A stretch of DNA of 64,000 nucleotides from SZAS-7 sp964514655 (GTDB lineage Bacteria > Chlamydiota > Chlamydiia > Chlamydiales > FEN-1388): positions 34,337 to 98,336 of the forward strand of contig CAZEQY010000012.1 of assembly GCA_964514655.1 (NCBI GenBank), written 5' to 3'. The notes beneath the pieces are model-generated. The model worked only from the letters and a program-made list of their open reading frames with translations. It had not been told where the DNA came from and made no database searches. Of this stretch, positions 7,426-15,879 are shown piece after piece (position 1 is the first letter of the stretch; each line of letters begins with the position of its first letter). The position numbers and the translations under genes were made by a program.

Positions 7426-9939
7426 TCAGATGTCTAAGTTTTTAACTGCTAGGGCATGCTGTTCGATAAATGCTCTTCTTGGCGGCACTTCTTCGCCCAT
7501 AAGCATAGTAAACATGTGCTCGCATGCAACAAGGTCTGCCTGGTTTACGCGAACGAGCGTTCGTTTTTGTGGGTCAATCGTTGTTTCCCAAAGCTGATCA
7601 GGGTTCATTTCACCAAGACCCTTATAGCGCTGGATCTCAACGTCTTTACGCCCGTTTAGGCGCAAGGCATCGATAAATTCCTTTAAGCTATAGAGCGGTG
7701 TCTCGTGATCGTGGGAATCTACAAGCGTAAAGAGCTCTTTTCCAGAAGGAATTATGTACTGATCTAGTGTACAACCTACAAGCTCGAGGTTCTTTTCTAG
7801 CTCGCGGGAAATAACATCGTCATAAAACTCTGTAAAGGTAAGTCCTTTATGGCGAAACTCGCGCATTTCTGGCGTAATCTCATCCGGCGGTATAGAAGCA
7901 AGGGTACGCTCAAACCTTGCGCGCTCTGTCTCTTCGTGCACGCGCTTTAGGCCTGCTAGCTCTTCGTCAGTGTAGACAAACTCTTCCTTGTCGGCAAGGT
8001 GTGCTATATAGCGAGCAAGTTTGCCATCTTCTCTTCTAAGAGCAAGGTATTCTCTAAATGGTGTGCCCTTACGTTCGATGCGAGCAATAAAGCCTTCGAT
8101 CTCTAATATGGCCTCTGCTAGTGGCTTGAGCTTGGTATGGTCTATGAGGTGGCCATCGCGCTTTACCTGGAGGTCACTTACGCCAAGTTCTAGCAAGTAG
8201 TCGTCCATCTCGCGCTCAGAGTGTATATACCGAACAGTCTTTTTGCGCGTCACGCGATATAGTGGCGGCTGAGCAATGTAGACAAAGTTATTTTCTATAA
8301 GCTGAGGCATATGGCGGTAGAAGAATGTTAAAAGAAGCGTTCTAATGTGTGAGCCGTCAACGTCAGCATCGGTCATGATGATGATCTTGTGATAGCGCAG
8401 CTTGTCGAGCTGAAAGCCATCTCGCCCAACACCGCAGCCAAGTGCAGATACCATCTTGCACACTTCTTCATTCTGCAGCACCTTTTCAAGGCGTGCCTTT
8501 TCGACGTTAAGGATTTTACCGCGTATTGGCAAAATAGCCTGGTAGCGCCTGTCACGACAGCCTTTTAACGTACCACCCGCAGAGTCTCCTTCTACTATAT
8601 ATATCTCGCATAGAGCCGGGTTTTTTTCTTGGCAGTCAACAAGCTTACCGGGAAGACGACCAGAATCTAACGCTGTCTTTCTGAGCGTAAGCTCTCTTGC
8701 GCGCTTTGCCGCTTCTCGTGCTTGAGCTGCTATAATTGCCTTTTCTGCAATAGCCTTTGCAACATGTGGGTTTTCATCAAAGAAGGTAGTTAACCCCTCA
8801 CCTGATATCTGCTGTACGATAGAGCCTACGTCGCTATTTCCAAGGCGCTGCTTTGTCTGCCCTTCAAACTGCGGATTTGGCACCTTTACGCTGATGACGG
8901 CCGTTAAACCTTCACGCATATCTTCGCCGGTGATGGCAAGTTTGTCATTTTTGTTGAGGTTTTTTTCTTTGATAAAGTTGTTAAGCACCCTTGTGAGGGC
9001 TGTTGAAAAGCCTGTAAGGTGCGTACCGCCGTGGCGTGTTGCGATGTTGTTTGCATAGCAGAAGATAGTTTCAGAATAGCCGTCGTTCCACTGCAGGGCA
9101 ACTTCAGCTTCGATCATGCCATCGTCACCTTCTTTATTACCTTTTACATATATAGGTACAGCAAAGAGGGGCGACTTGTTTTCGTTTAGGTATTCTACAA
9201 AGCTTCTAAGACCACCTCGATAGAGAAATTCTGCATCATCGCGTCCGCCATTTCGCTCATCGCGCAGTATTATCTGTACGCCTGGGTTCAAGAATGCAAG
9301 CTCGCGAAGTCTAGTCACAAGCGTGTCATACTCTACATCCAAAACCTTCATGACAAGAGGATCTGGCCAGAAGGTAATTTTTGTTCCCCTCTTTGCAGTC
9401 TCGCCAACGGCCTGTAAAGAGCTTGTAACCTGGCCTTGAGCAAATTCGATTTGGTATATTTTGCCATCTTTATATACCTGCACAATCATCGGATCAGATA
9501 GCGCGCACACGCAGGATACGCCAACGCCGTGAAGACCGCCGGATACTTTGTAGGTCTCTTTGTCAAACTTACCGCCTGCGTGAAGAACAGTCATAACAAC
9601 TTCAACAGCAGAAACATCGCGTCCGCGACGTTCTGACTCACGCTCATGGCGGCCAATTGGAATACCTCGGCCATTATCTTCGATGCTAATAGCCCGGTCG
9701 CGATGCAAAACGATATCGATGGTAGAGCAGTAGCCTGCCATAGCTTCGTCGATAGAGTTATCAACCACCTCGTAGACGAGCTGGTGAAGGCCATTTATGC
9801 CCGTATCGCCAATGTACATACCGGGACGCTCGCGAACAGCCTGCAGGCCTTCAAGAACGGTGATAGAACTTGCGTTATATTCAGGTTGACCCTTGGGCTT
9901 TTCCATCTCAGCCATGAGTTTTTCTTCCTTTCGTGTCAT
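7426..9939 (-). CDS. gyrB: DNA gyrase subunit B
   Basis: The ATPase subunit of gyrase. The 837-aa protein contains the GHKL ATP site (YEVVDNSIDEAMAGYC; EDNGRGIPIG; GGLHGVGVSCVCAL), the transducer domain, the TOPRIM motifs EGDSAGG and DADVDGSHIRTLLLTFFYR, and the C-terminal QRYKGLGEMNPDQLWETT. Residues ~560-735 form the extra domain seen in long (about 800 aa) gyrB of gram-negative type. The ORF opens with MTRKEEKLMAEMEKPK; Met9 is an alternative start. It lies 6 bp after dciA and 11 bp before gyrA, so it is co-transcribed with both. Confidence 0.97.
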   Translation of the reverse strand: MTRKEEKLMAEMEKPKGQPEYNASSITVLEGLQAVRERPGMYIGDTGINGLHQLVYEVVDNSIDEAMAGYCSTIDIVLHRDRAISIEDNGRGIPIGRHERESERRGRDVSAVEVVMTVLHAGGKFDKETYKVSGGLHGVGVSCVCALSDPMIVQVYKDGKIYQIEFAQGQVTSSLQAVGETAKRGTKITFWPDPLVMKVLDVEYDTLVTRLRELAFLNPGVQIILRDERNGGRDDAEFLYRGGLRSFVEYLNENKSPLFAVPIYVKGNKEGDDGMIEAEVALQWNDGYSETIFCYANNIATRHGGTHLTGFSTALTRVLNNFIKEKNLNKNDKLAITGEDMREGLTAVISVKVPNPQFEGQTKQRLGNSDVGSIVQQISGEGLTTFFDENPHVAKAIAEKAIIAAQAREAAKRARELTLRKTALDSGRLPGKLVDCQEKNPALCEIYIVEGDSAGGTLKGCRDRRYQAILPIRGKILNVEKARLEKVLQNEEVCKMVSALGCGVGRDGFQLDKLRYHKIIIMTDADVDGSHIRTLLLTFFYRHMPQLIENNFVYIAQPPLYRVTRKKTVRYIHSEREMDDYLLELGVSDLQVKRDGHLIDHTKLKPLAEAILEIEGFIARIERKGTPFREYLALRREDGKLARYIAHLADKEEFVYTDEELAGLKRVHEETERARFERTLASIPPDEITPEMREFRHKGLTFTEFYDDVISRELEKNLELVGCTLDQYIIPSGKELFTLVDSHDHETPLYSLKEFIDALRLNGRKDVEIQRYKGLGEMNPDQLWETTIDPQKRTLVRVNQADLVACEHMFTMLMGEEVPPRRAFIEQHALAVKNLDI

Positions 9940-9945
9940 AAATAT

Positions 9946-10272
9946 TTATCCTATACGAAATAGTATGTTCCTAATCGCGATACCAGAAAGTTTTTGCTTT
10001 AGAGCTTCAATAAGCCTTGCTTTATCTTGTGGAGTATTTAGGAGGCTAAGGAGCGTCGAGTTTTTAACCCGAACATAAAGAACGCCATCATCAAAACGCT
10101 CCGCGCGCGTCATTGGCGCAAGTTCCGGCCCAACAATTTTTGGCCATTCATCCAAAATAACCTGCGGTTTGCCATTGAATTTTGCTTGAACTTTTGCAAC
10201 AACATTTGGCAACAAATCCGCAAGCTTTTGCGATGTCAACTTAGTACCGTCCACAACCCATCCACAGGGCAC
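9946..10272 (-). CDS. dciA: DciA-like (DUF721) helicase-loader protein
   Basis: The 108-aa protein matches the DUF721/DciA family, which in most bacteria loads the replicative helicase DnaB in place of DnaC. It shows the N-terminal helix and the core LDEWPKIVGPELAPMTRAERFDDGVLYVRV, with the W..IVG..LA..T motif and the GVLYVRV strand typical of the KH-like domain. It directly precedes gyrB (6 bp), a common dciA neighbourhood. The only plausible start is a GTG at 10270-10272, and it lies inside a 16-bp perfect palindrome at 10267-10282 that could control translation. Confidence 0.85.
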   Translation of the reverse strand: MPCGWVVDGTKLTSQKLADLLPNVVAKVQAKFNGKPQVILDEWPKIVGPELAPMTRAERFDDGVLYVRVKNSTLLSLLNTPQDKARLIEALKQKLSGIAIRNILFRIG

Positions 10273-10282
10273 AAATGTGCCC
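10267..10282. promoter_or_regulatory. Perfect palindrome covering the dciA start codon
   Basis: GGGCACAAATGTGCCC is a self-complementary 7-bp stem with a 2-base loop and includes the GTG start of dciA. In RNA it could hide the start; in DNA it could be an operator. No clear Shine-Dalgarno sequence lies outside it. The regulatory role is inferred. Confidence 0.4.
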
Positions 10283-10365
10283 TTATAAAACCGGGTAAAT
10301 TATAGCAAATTTTGATGGGAACAGCAAGGATAAAAACGGGACAAAAGAGACATGAGGCTTGGGCT

Positions 10366-10514
10366 GTTAAGGTGCGTGATTTGGTTTTAACGCAGAGACG
10401 CAGAGGCCTAGAGAAGAACTCCGTCCTGCTTAAAGCATATTATCGATTGTGCAGGGCGAAGCTCCTCTCTAGGCCTCTGCGTCTCTGCGTTTAAATAAAA
10501 TCACGCACCTTAAC
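10366..10514. repeat. 149-bp long inverted repeat (palindromic element)
   Basis: Two 64-bp arms, 10366-10429 and 10451-10514, are near-perfect reverse complements around a 21-bp spacer. The outer 15 bp (GTTAAGGTGCGTGAT) are identical, and the inner part carries AACGCAGAGACGCAGAGGCC. The element lies between the pkn1 stop (2 bp away) and dciA on the minus strand. The motif AACGCAGAGACGCAGAGG is, to my knowledge, widespread as a dispersed repeat in unrelated bacterial genomes. It contains no credible gene, and a 60-codon open frame inside it is a by-product. It could act as a terminator or attenuator between pkn1 and dciA. Confidence 0.85.
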
Positions 10515-10516
10515 AA

Positions 10517-12310
10517 CTAGACATCGCTTGCACAGCGGAAGCCATAGGTTCCGTTAGCGACGCCGGGATTGTTGCGGTGACGTTTTGAGGTGCGAAGATC
10601 TTCGTTTAGACTTTTCCAGCAGCCGCCACGAAGTACGCGGTAGACGCCCTGCAGCGGGCCCTTAGGATTGTCAGGCTCTTGCATGGAGGCTTCATAGAAG
10701 TTATACTCATACCAGTCCTGGCACCACTCATAGACATTGCCAGCCATGTCAAAGAGGCCATAGCCATTTGGTGGATAGCTCATGACAGCTGTTGTGTCAG
10801 AGCTAAAGAAGTTTGCCTGAGTCTTTTCAATAGACTCTCCTGTTGGATAGAGCGGACTTTCTAGGCTGCCACAGCAGGCAACTTCCCATTCAGCTTCTGT
10901 AGGCAGGCGCTTTCCTACCCACTCTGCATATGCTAGCGCTCCATACCAGGTTACACCAACTACAGGGTGTTTATTATAGCCAGGCTCAATGCTATAGCGG
11001 CCTGCGCTTTTTTTGATGCGCGACTCGCGGATGCGTATGATATCGTGATTTTGTGAATCTTTTTCGCCGCCAAGATATTCTAAAAAGCGCATGTACTGCT
11101 CGTTTGTAACAGGATGAACATCTATTGCAAACGAGTTTACAGATACCTGGTGACGTGGCATTTCATCGCGACAGCCCGTTATACTTCCGCGATAGTAATA
11201 ACCGGATTCTATCGTTACCATCTCTGTTAGTAGAGGCTGAACATGGCCAAATTCTCGCTTTTCAGGAGCATATTCTTTTACAACGCGCTCTTCTCTCACC
11301 CAGGGTGAGCGTTTTGGCGCTTCTTGTGCAACAGCTTCTACGAGCACCTTTGCTTCTTGAACAACAGGAGCTGGAGCCGCTTGTTCTTCAACTACAGCAA
11401 ATTTTGCAACTGTTGCCTTTGCAAGCAAATCTTCCATCAAAAAGGGTCTGTCGTTTGGATTTGTCTTGAGGCACTCTTTTATAAGTAGATCCCAATCAAT
11501 AATCGGCGCTTCAAGGCATGTAGATGGCAACTGAAAAGCACCTTCCGGATACTCTCCCATCAATAGATAATAAGCAAGCACACCAAAGGCATAAGTATCT
11601 ACTCGCTCTTGATTTTGTACATCAAGGCGCTTTTGCTCAGGCGCTAAAAAGGCAAAATTTTGTAGCAGCGTCTGGTGAATAGGAATTAACTTAGCTATCT
11701 CTACAGCCGGCTGTGGATAGCGATTTTGTACAAGCTGCCCTATCCCCAAGGCTTCTGCCATACCCTTAAAGTTTCTCATCAGCGATGCACTAGAGCCTAT
11801 AATTCGAGAAAGGCCCCAGTCGCTAATACGAATGCTTATCGCAGGTGATGGCTGCTCTTTACGAGACGAGATAAGGATGTTATTGAGCTTCAAGTTGCGG
11901 TGAGATATCTTGCAAGCGTGGCCGTAGTCAAGAGCACTTGCAACTTGCTGCAAGATGCAAAGAACATCACTTTGGCTAAGCTTTCTTTGACGCTCGCGAA
12001 AAAAGTCGCTCAAGTTTGTGGTCTCTCCCCTATCATCTACTACGCAGTCACACACCAAAAAGTAGACGCCTTGTGCAAAAGAGACGTTGTATATTTTAAC
12101 GATGTTTGGATGGTCTAGATGAGAAAGAGTTGCTATATCTTCTTCAAAGCGCTGCAAAAAGGCACGGTCTTGAGAAAGCTCTTCTGGAAGCACCTTAAGG
12201 ACATATTTTTTCTTGGTAAAGCGCTGCTCTGCTACAAAGGTTGCTCCCATTGAACCATGACCTATGTGTTTTATGAGTCTATAATCTCCAAGGAATTTGC
12301 TTTCTTCCAT
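10517..12310 (-). CDS. pkn1: Pkn1-type Ser/Thr kinase-like protein with C-terminal FGE-sulfatase domain
   Basis: This 597-aa fusion has a eukaryotic-type kinase domain (about residues 8-300) followed by a linker and a formylglycine-generating-enzyme/sulfatase-modifying domain (about 365-595; VTIESGYYYRGS, PVTNEQYMRF, GKRLPTEAEWEVAC, DMAGNVYEWCQDWY, RGGCW, GFRCA). This fusion is characteristic of chlamydial Pkn1. In the kinase part the glycine loop IGHGSMGATFVAE, Lys39 and the DWG motif (Asp164) are present, but the catalytic loop reads HRNLKLNN, with Asn139 in place of the catalytic Asp. Activity may therefore be weak or lost. It sits 2 bp after the secreted repeat protein gene in a cfa-TPR-pkn1 operon. 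Confidence 0.9.
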   Translation of the reverse strand: MEESKFLGDYRLIKHIGHGSMGATFVAEQRFTKKKYVLKVLPEELSQDRAFLQRFEEDIATLSHLDHPNIVKIYNVSFAQGVYFLVCDCVVDDRGETTNLSDFFRERQRKLSQSDVLCILQQVASALDYGHACKISHRNLKLNNILISSRKEQPSPAISIRISDWGLSRIIGSSASLMRNFKGMAEALGIGQLVQNRYPQPAVEIAKLIPIHQTLLQNFAFLAPEQKRLDVQNQERVDTYAFGVLAYYLLMGEYPEGAFQLPSTCLEAPIIDWDLLIKECLKTNPNDRPFLMEDLLAKATVAKFAVVEEQAAPAPVVQEAKVLVEAVAQEAPKRSPWVREERVVKEYAPEKREFGHVQPLLTEMVTIESGYYYRGSITGCRDEMPRHQVSVNSFAIDVHPVTNEQYMRFLEYLGGEKDSQNHDIIRIRESRIKKSAGRYSIEPGYNKHPVVGVTWYGALAYAEWVGKRLPTEAEWEVACCGSLESPLYPTGESIEKTQANFFSSDTTAVMSYPPNGYGLFDMAGNVYEWCQDWYEYNFYEASMQEPDNPKGPLQGVYRVLRGGCWKSLNEDLRTSKRHRNNPGVANGTYGFRCASDV

Positions 12311-12312
12311 AA

Positions 12313-13245
12313 CTACCTTTGTGCTTTTCTGTTCGCTATTTCGTCCTGCATATCTTGAATAATCCGACTGTACTCATACCAGGTTTTTGCTTTGTCAAGC
12401 AAGCTCGTTGCCAGCTCTATTTCATCTACCATGAGTGCTGCATTAATAAAAAAGGGAATTTCACTACGAGGAATTTTGCTATTTTTTTCGATGATTTCAT
12501 TAATCACAAACTGCACAAGTGGCTTCCTGTCGCTTTCAGAACTTGTGTAAATGATCATGCGATAGAGGCCTGTATCTTCCGGACAAAGCTTGCTTGCATT
12601 CATAAACGATGAAATAGCTTTTTTTCGCCAAAGATCTTTTTCTTCAGGGCTTTTTACGCGCTGCATAAGAAGCGATGCAATTACCCCTTGGGTTTTATGC
12701 GACATATGGCTGTCCGGATAGCTGCAGTAGGACTGATAAAATAGGTAGAAAAATGGCTCATACCTTTTGGCATTTGCCGCTTGAGATGCAAGAATAAACT
12801 GAACGTGGGTATAGTCAGGGTGGGCTTTCACTATAGCCTCTAGTTTTTGATCTAGCTCTTTAGAGTTTGCAAGATAAAGCCCTAGTAGCTCCTTAAATGA
12901 AGCTTCTTCCCTTACTGACATTACTTTATTTTGCTTGCTGTAGGATTTTTCTAGACAGGTGATAAATGTCTTTAGGGCCTCTTCTTCTTGCTGATCCTGC
13001 AAGTAGCATACTGCTAGTTGCAGATATAAAGCCGCTTCTTGCTTTTTTGCAATCAGCGCGTTTAGCTCGCGTATGGCATCTTTAAAGTCGCCCCTATCTT
13101 GCGCCTGCTTGATGCTTGTGGGACAGGAGATGGTTGCCTTAATTTTGCTGCTTACAGTGTCAGCAAGAGGCTCTGCCCACAAGGACGAATATGATAAAAA
13201 AACTAAAGCAAATTTAGCGTACAGACGTATAGCCACTTGGCACAC
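12313..13245 (-). CDS. Secreted TPR-like helical repeat protein
   Basis: This 310-aa protein begins with a probable signal peptide (hydrophobic KFALVFLSYSSLWA, residues 11-24). The mature part is all-helical, with TPR-like pairs such as AIRELNALIAKKQEAALYLQL and AVCYLQDQQEEEALKTFITC. Periplasmic or outer-membrane scaffolding is plausible, but no specific function can be named. Its start overlaps the cfa stop by 32 bp and pkn1 follows after 2 bp, so the three are coupled. Placement next to pkn1 hints at work in the same signalling or envelope process. Confidence 0.68.
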   Translation of the reverse strand: MCQVAIRLYAKFALVFLSYSSLWAEPLADTVSSKIKATISCPTSIKQAQDRGDFKDAIRELNALIAKKQEAALYLQLAVCYLQDQQEEEALKTFITCLEKSYSKQNKVMSVREEASFKELLGLYLANSKELDQKLEAIVKAHPDYTHVQFILASQAANAKRYEPFFYLFYQSYCSYPDSHMSHKTQGVIASLLMQRVKSPEEKDLWRKKAISSFMNASKLCPEDTGLYRMIIYTSSESDRKPLVQFVINEIIEKNSKIPRSEIPFFINAALMVDEIELATSLLDKAKTWYEYSRIIQDMQDEIANRKAQR

Positions 13246-14401
13246 CCTCTTTTGATAGCACTACCTGCCAAAGCTGAATTTCGCGCGCTCTAAAGCTACC
13301 TGCACAGGATAGTAAGTAGTACTTCCACATGCGATAAAAGCGCTCGCCATACTTCTCCTTAAGCTTTGGCCAGCTTGCTTCAAAGTTATTGTACCATGCC
13401 ATGAGTGTGGCGTCGTAGTAGGCACCAAAGTTGTGCCAGTCTTCCATCACAAACATATTTTCGATAGAATCGCCAATTTGCGCAATTGATGGAAGATTAC
13501 CATTTGGAAAGATGTATTTGTGGATCCATGGATCAGTAACTAGTGATGAGTCGTTGCGACCAATAGTGTGCAGCAACATAACGCCATGTGGCTTTAGGCA
13601 TCTATGTACAACTTGCATAAACTCATCATAATTTTTGTAGCCAACGTGTTCAAACATGCCGATGGAAAGAATCCTGTCAAAACTACCTTGTACATCGCGA
13701 TAGTCCTGCAACAGTATTTCTACAGGCAAGCCCTGACAGACCTTGCGGCCGAATTCTGCCTGATTTTCTGACAGCGTGACACCAACTAAAGAGACCTGAT
13801 AATGCTCTGCCGCATATTTTTCAAAACCGCCCCAGCCACAGCCGATATCAAGCACCTTCATGCCCGGTTTTAGCCCAAGTTTTTGGCAGATAAGTTCAAA
13901 CTTTGCTTCCTGGGCTTCTGCTAACGTATGGGCATTTTTCCAGTAGCCGCAGCTATATACCATGAGAGGATCGAGCATGAGTTCATATAAGTCATTACCA
14001 AGCTGGTAGTGTTCGTCAATTACTTGCTTAGCACCAATTTTGTCCTGTAGGTTTGTGAGCCATGCTTTAAGGTAGGTAAGGCGCATTTCCCATGTGGGCG
14101 CTACCTGATCATCAAGATCAGCAGAAAGAAGGTGATCTATAAACTGATCTACGTGTGGTGAATCCCACCACCCATCCATATAAGACTCTCCAAGGGCAAC
14201 TGAACCACCTGTGAGCATGCGGCCATAAAAATCTTCGTTATGCACCTGTATGTCCCAAGGCCTTGTTCCATTTACTTGAATATCTGCTAGAGCAAAAAGT
14301 GCAGTCACTTCTTTTTTTGCTGATAAACTGTCAGATTTAGAACACGATGTAGCAGCAAAGAGTGCAAAAACCGCAACAAAATAGAGTTTATACATTGCCA
14401 A
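13214..14401 (-). CDS. cfa: Cyclopropane-fatty-acyl-phospholipid synthase with an export signal
   Basis: CFA synthase adds a methylene group from S-adenosylmethionine to unsaturated acyl chains of membrane phospholipids. The 395-aa protein aligns with E. coli Cfa from about residue 35 onward: GESYMDGWWDSP, EHYQLGNDLYELMLDPLMVYSCGYW, the SAM site VLDIGCGWGGFEKYAA, LLQDYRDV, GMFEHVGYKNY, HKYIFPNG and FRAREIQLWQVV. The first ~22 residues are instead a signal peptide with a lipobox-like ATSC. That would place it on the outer face of the inner membrane or in the periplasm, where SAM is not expected, or anchor it to the membrane with an uncleaved helix. Confidence 0.93.
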   Translation of the reverse strand: MAMYKLYFVAVFALFAATSCSKSDSLSAKKEVTALFALADIQVNGTRPWDIQVHNEDFYGRMLTGGSVALGESYMDGWWDSPHVDQFIDHLLSADLDDQVAPTWEMRLTYLKAWLTNLQDKIGAKQVIDEHYQLGNDLYELMLDPLMVYSCGYWKNAHTLAEAQEAKFELICQKLGLKPGMKVLDIGCGWGGFEKYAAEHYQVSLVGVTLSENQAEFGRKVCQGLPVEILLQDYRDVQGSFDRILSIGMFEHVGYKNYDEFMQVVHRCLKPHGVMLLHTIGRNDSSLVTDPWIHKYIFPNGNLPSIAQIGDSIENMFVMEDWHNFGAYYDATLMAWYNNFEASWPKLKEKYGERFYRMWKYYLLSCAGSFRAREIQLWQVVLSKEGVPSGYTSVR

Positions 14402-14433
14402 TCCCGAAAGTTTTTGTGAAGAGAATACCGATT

Positions 14434-15387
14434 TTACCCTATGAGGTCAAGGCGGTGTTTTTTGATGAGCTGCCATGCAGCGTTACGCTCGTTAACAAGG
14501 GCTGCAAATAAGAGCGTTGTGCTAGCGATAATTTCAAGAAAGCTGACGATAATGAGCAGCATTTCTTTGCCAAAATTCTGAATAAAGGGACCTGCTCCCG
14601 TTGCTATAGGAAGAATTATCGCAAAGGCAATGAGTGCAAGCACAAGTGTTGCCCCGTGAAAGTTTAGGCGATAGGTCACCCATATTGCATAAGGAATGTA
14701 AAGATACCCAATCGGATAGCCGAAAACTGTATAGTAGGTAAGTATGGCAAAGACAAGGATCATAGCAAGCCTTTCCATGCAAAAATACCAAACGCCTTTT
14801 TCTGGTTTTTGAACAGTCCAGACAACTAAAAGCGGGGTAAAGATGTAGACGCCCATCGTGTCGCCTATCCAAAAGGTAAGCCATGTAAAGGCAATATCAT
14901 CTACTGCGAGTCCCTCAAAAAGATAGAGTGTCACAACTCCAAGCGTGCTTGCAATGATGCAGGTAAGTGCTCCCCCAAAAAATAAAAAATAAACAACATC
15001 CTTCATCGTAACAAAATAGCCGTTTGACATAGCCTTACGCAAGATATAAGCGCCAACTAGTGCCTGAAGTAGCGATCCCACAGTAATTAAAAGCGCTGCA
15101 ATAAGTGGTGAAAGAAAAAAGCTCGCTCCCGAATATAGATGCAAAAAGTTGTAGATAAAGTTACCAACAAATACTCCCGGCCACAGCCTAAAGCCAAAAA
15201 GCAAAAGTGCTGCAAGGGCGAATCCCGTTGCGGGCCACACAGCAGAAAAGTGAAGCTTTAATGTTTGGATACCAACCATCTTTCCGGCTTCGGCATTCAA
15301 AAAAATCAAGACAGCAAGGACTATGTTGATAAGCACTGCAAAGGTAGTATCCTGCGTCGTCTTTGAAAAAGGCATAAACTTGTTCAT
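14434..15387 (-). CDS. MASE1-type integral membrane protein
   Basis: This 317-aa protein has about eight to nine transmembrane helices and the MASE1 sensor-domain pattern, including the early motif LKLHFSAVWPATGFALAALLLFG and LWPGVFVGNFIYNF, and later FWIGDTMGVYIFTPLLVVW. MASE1 is normally an input domain joined to a GGDEF, EAL or histidine-kinase output. Here nothing follows it except a short tail, so it is a stand-alone version. The start at 15387 (MNKFMPFS) has a good TGGAG 9 bases upstream; the start 24 bases further out has none. It lies between a YkgJ-type gene and cfa. Confidence 0.82.
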   Translation of the reverse strand: MNKFMPFSKTTQDTTFAVLINIVLAVLIFLNAEAGKMVGIQTLKLHFSAVWPATGFALAALLLFGFRLWPGVFVGNFIYNFLHLYSGASFFLSPLIAALLITVGSLLQALVGAYILRKAMSNGYFVTMKDVVYFLFFGGALTCIIASTLGVVTLYLFEGLAVDDIAFTWLTFWIGDTMGVYIFTPLLVVWTVQKPEKGVWYFCMERLAMILVFAILTYYTVFGYPIGYLYIPYAIWVTYRLNFHGATLVLALIAFAIILPIATGAGPFIQNFGKEMLLIIVSFLEIIASTTLLFAALVNERNAAWQLIKKHRLDLIG

Positions 15388-15414
15388 ACTAAACTCCAGC
15401 AACAAAGGCAAGGA

Positions 15415-15831
15415 TTATTGGACTACACGCAAAATTTCGCTAGCGGCTACTATAGGAGCATCTGGATGATTTATCCCCTCGCAGCGTTTTGCAGCTAATT
15501 CCCAATCTTCTTTAGACTCTAAGTTCTGCACCCACCAGGGAAAAGTTTTACATTGCTTCGGACGCACCGGATATATCTTGCACTTTGTGCCTGCAAGAAA
15601 GACACAGTCAAATGTATGTACATCTTCTTTAAGAGAATAGGCACCATCGATTTTGCGAAGGTAGCGCTTTGCAAATGCATCGACTGATATATTGAGATAG
15701 GCTGCAATTTCTACGATCTCTTCCTCGCTCACCCATACGTAACCAGGAGATCCTGTACAGCACTTTCCACAGCCTGTGCATTGAAAGCGAAGCCCCTCTT
15801 TAAACCATGGTTGAGAATTGCTCATTGACAA
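15415..15831 (-). CDS. YkgJ-family Cys-cluster (Fe-S/Zn) protein
   Basis: A 138-aa protein of the YkgJ cysteine-cluster family. The conserved metal-binding pattern is CTGCGKCCTGSPGYV near residue 18, then CVFLAGTKCKIYPVRPKQCKTFPWW. The Cys pairs probably hold an iron-sulfur cluster or zinc. The biochemical role of the family is not established. A clear paralogue lies at 46411-46824. It is the first gene of the minus-strand run that continues with the MASE1 protein and cfa, and is divergent from a secreted protein at 15880. Confidence 0.85.
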   Translation of the reverse strand: MSMSNSQPWFKEGLRFQCTGCGKCCTGSPGYVWVSEEEIVEIAAYLNISVDAFAKRYLRKIDGAYSLKEDVHTFDCVFLAGTKCKIYPVRPKQCKTFPWWVQNLESKEDWELAAKRCEGINHPDAPIVAASEILRVVQ

Positions 15832-15879
15832 TAACCCTCTATTAATGTTATAATTAATCTTTAAATTAGTGTAAGGTAT

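Noticed and set aside
10312..10494. 60-codon open frame between dciA and pkn1
   Set aside because: It spans one and a half arms of the 149-bp palindrome, so the frame is a by-product of the inverted repeat.
14434..15387. MASE1 protein as a diguanylate cyclase or histidine kinase
   Set aside because: After the membrane domain only a short tail remains; no GGDEF, EAL or kinase motif is present.
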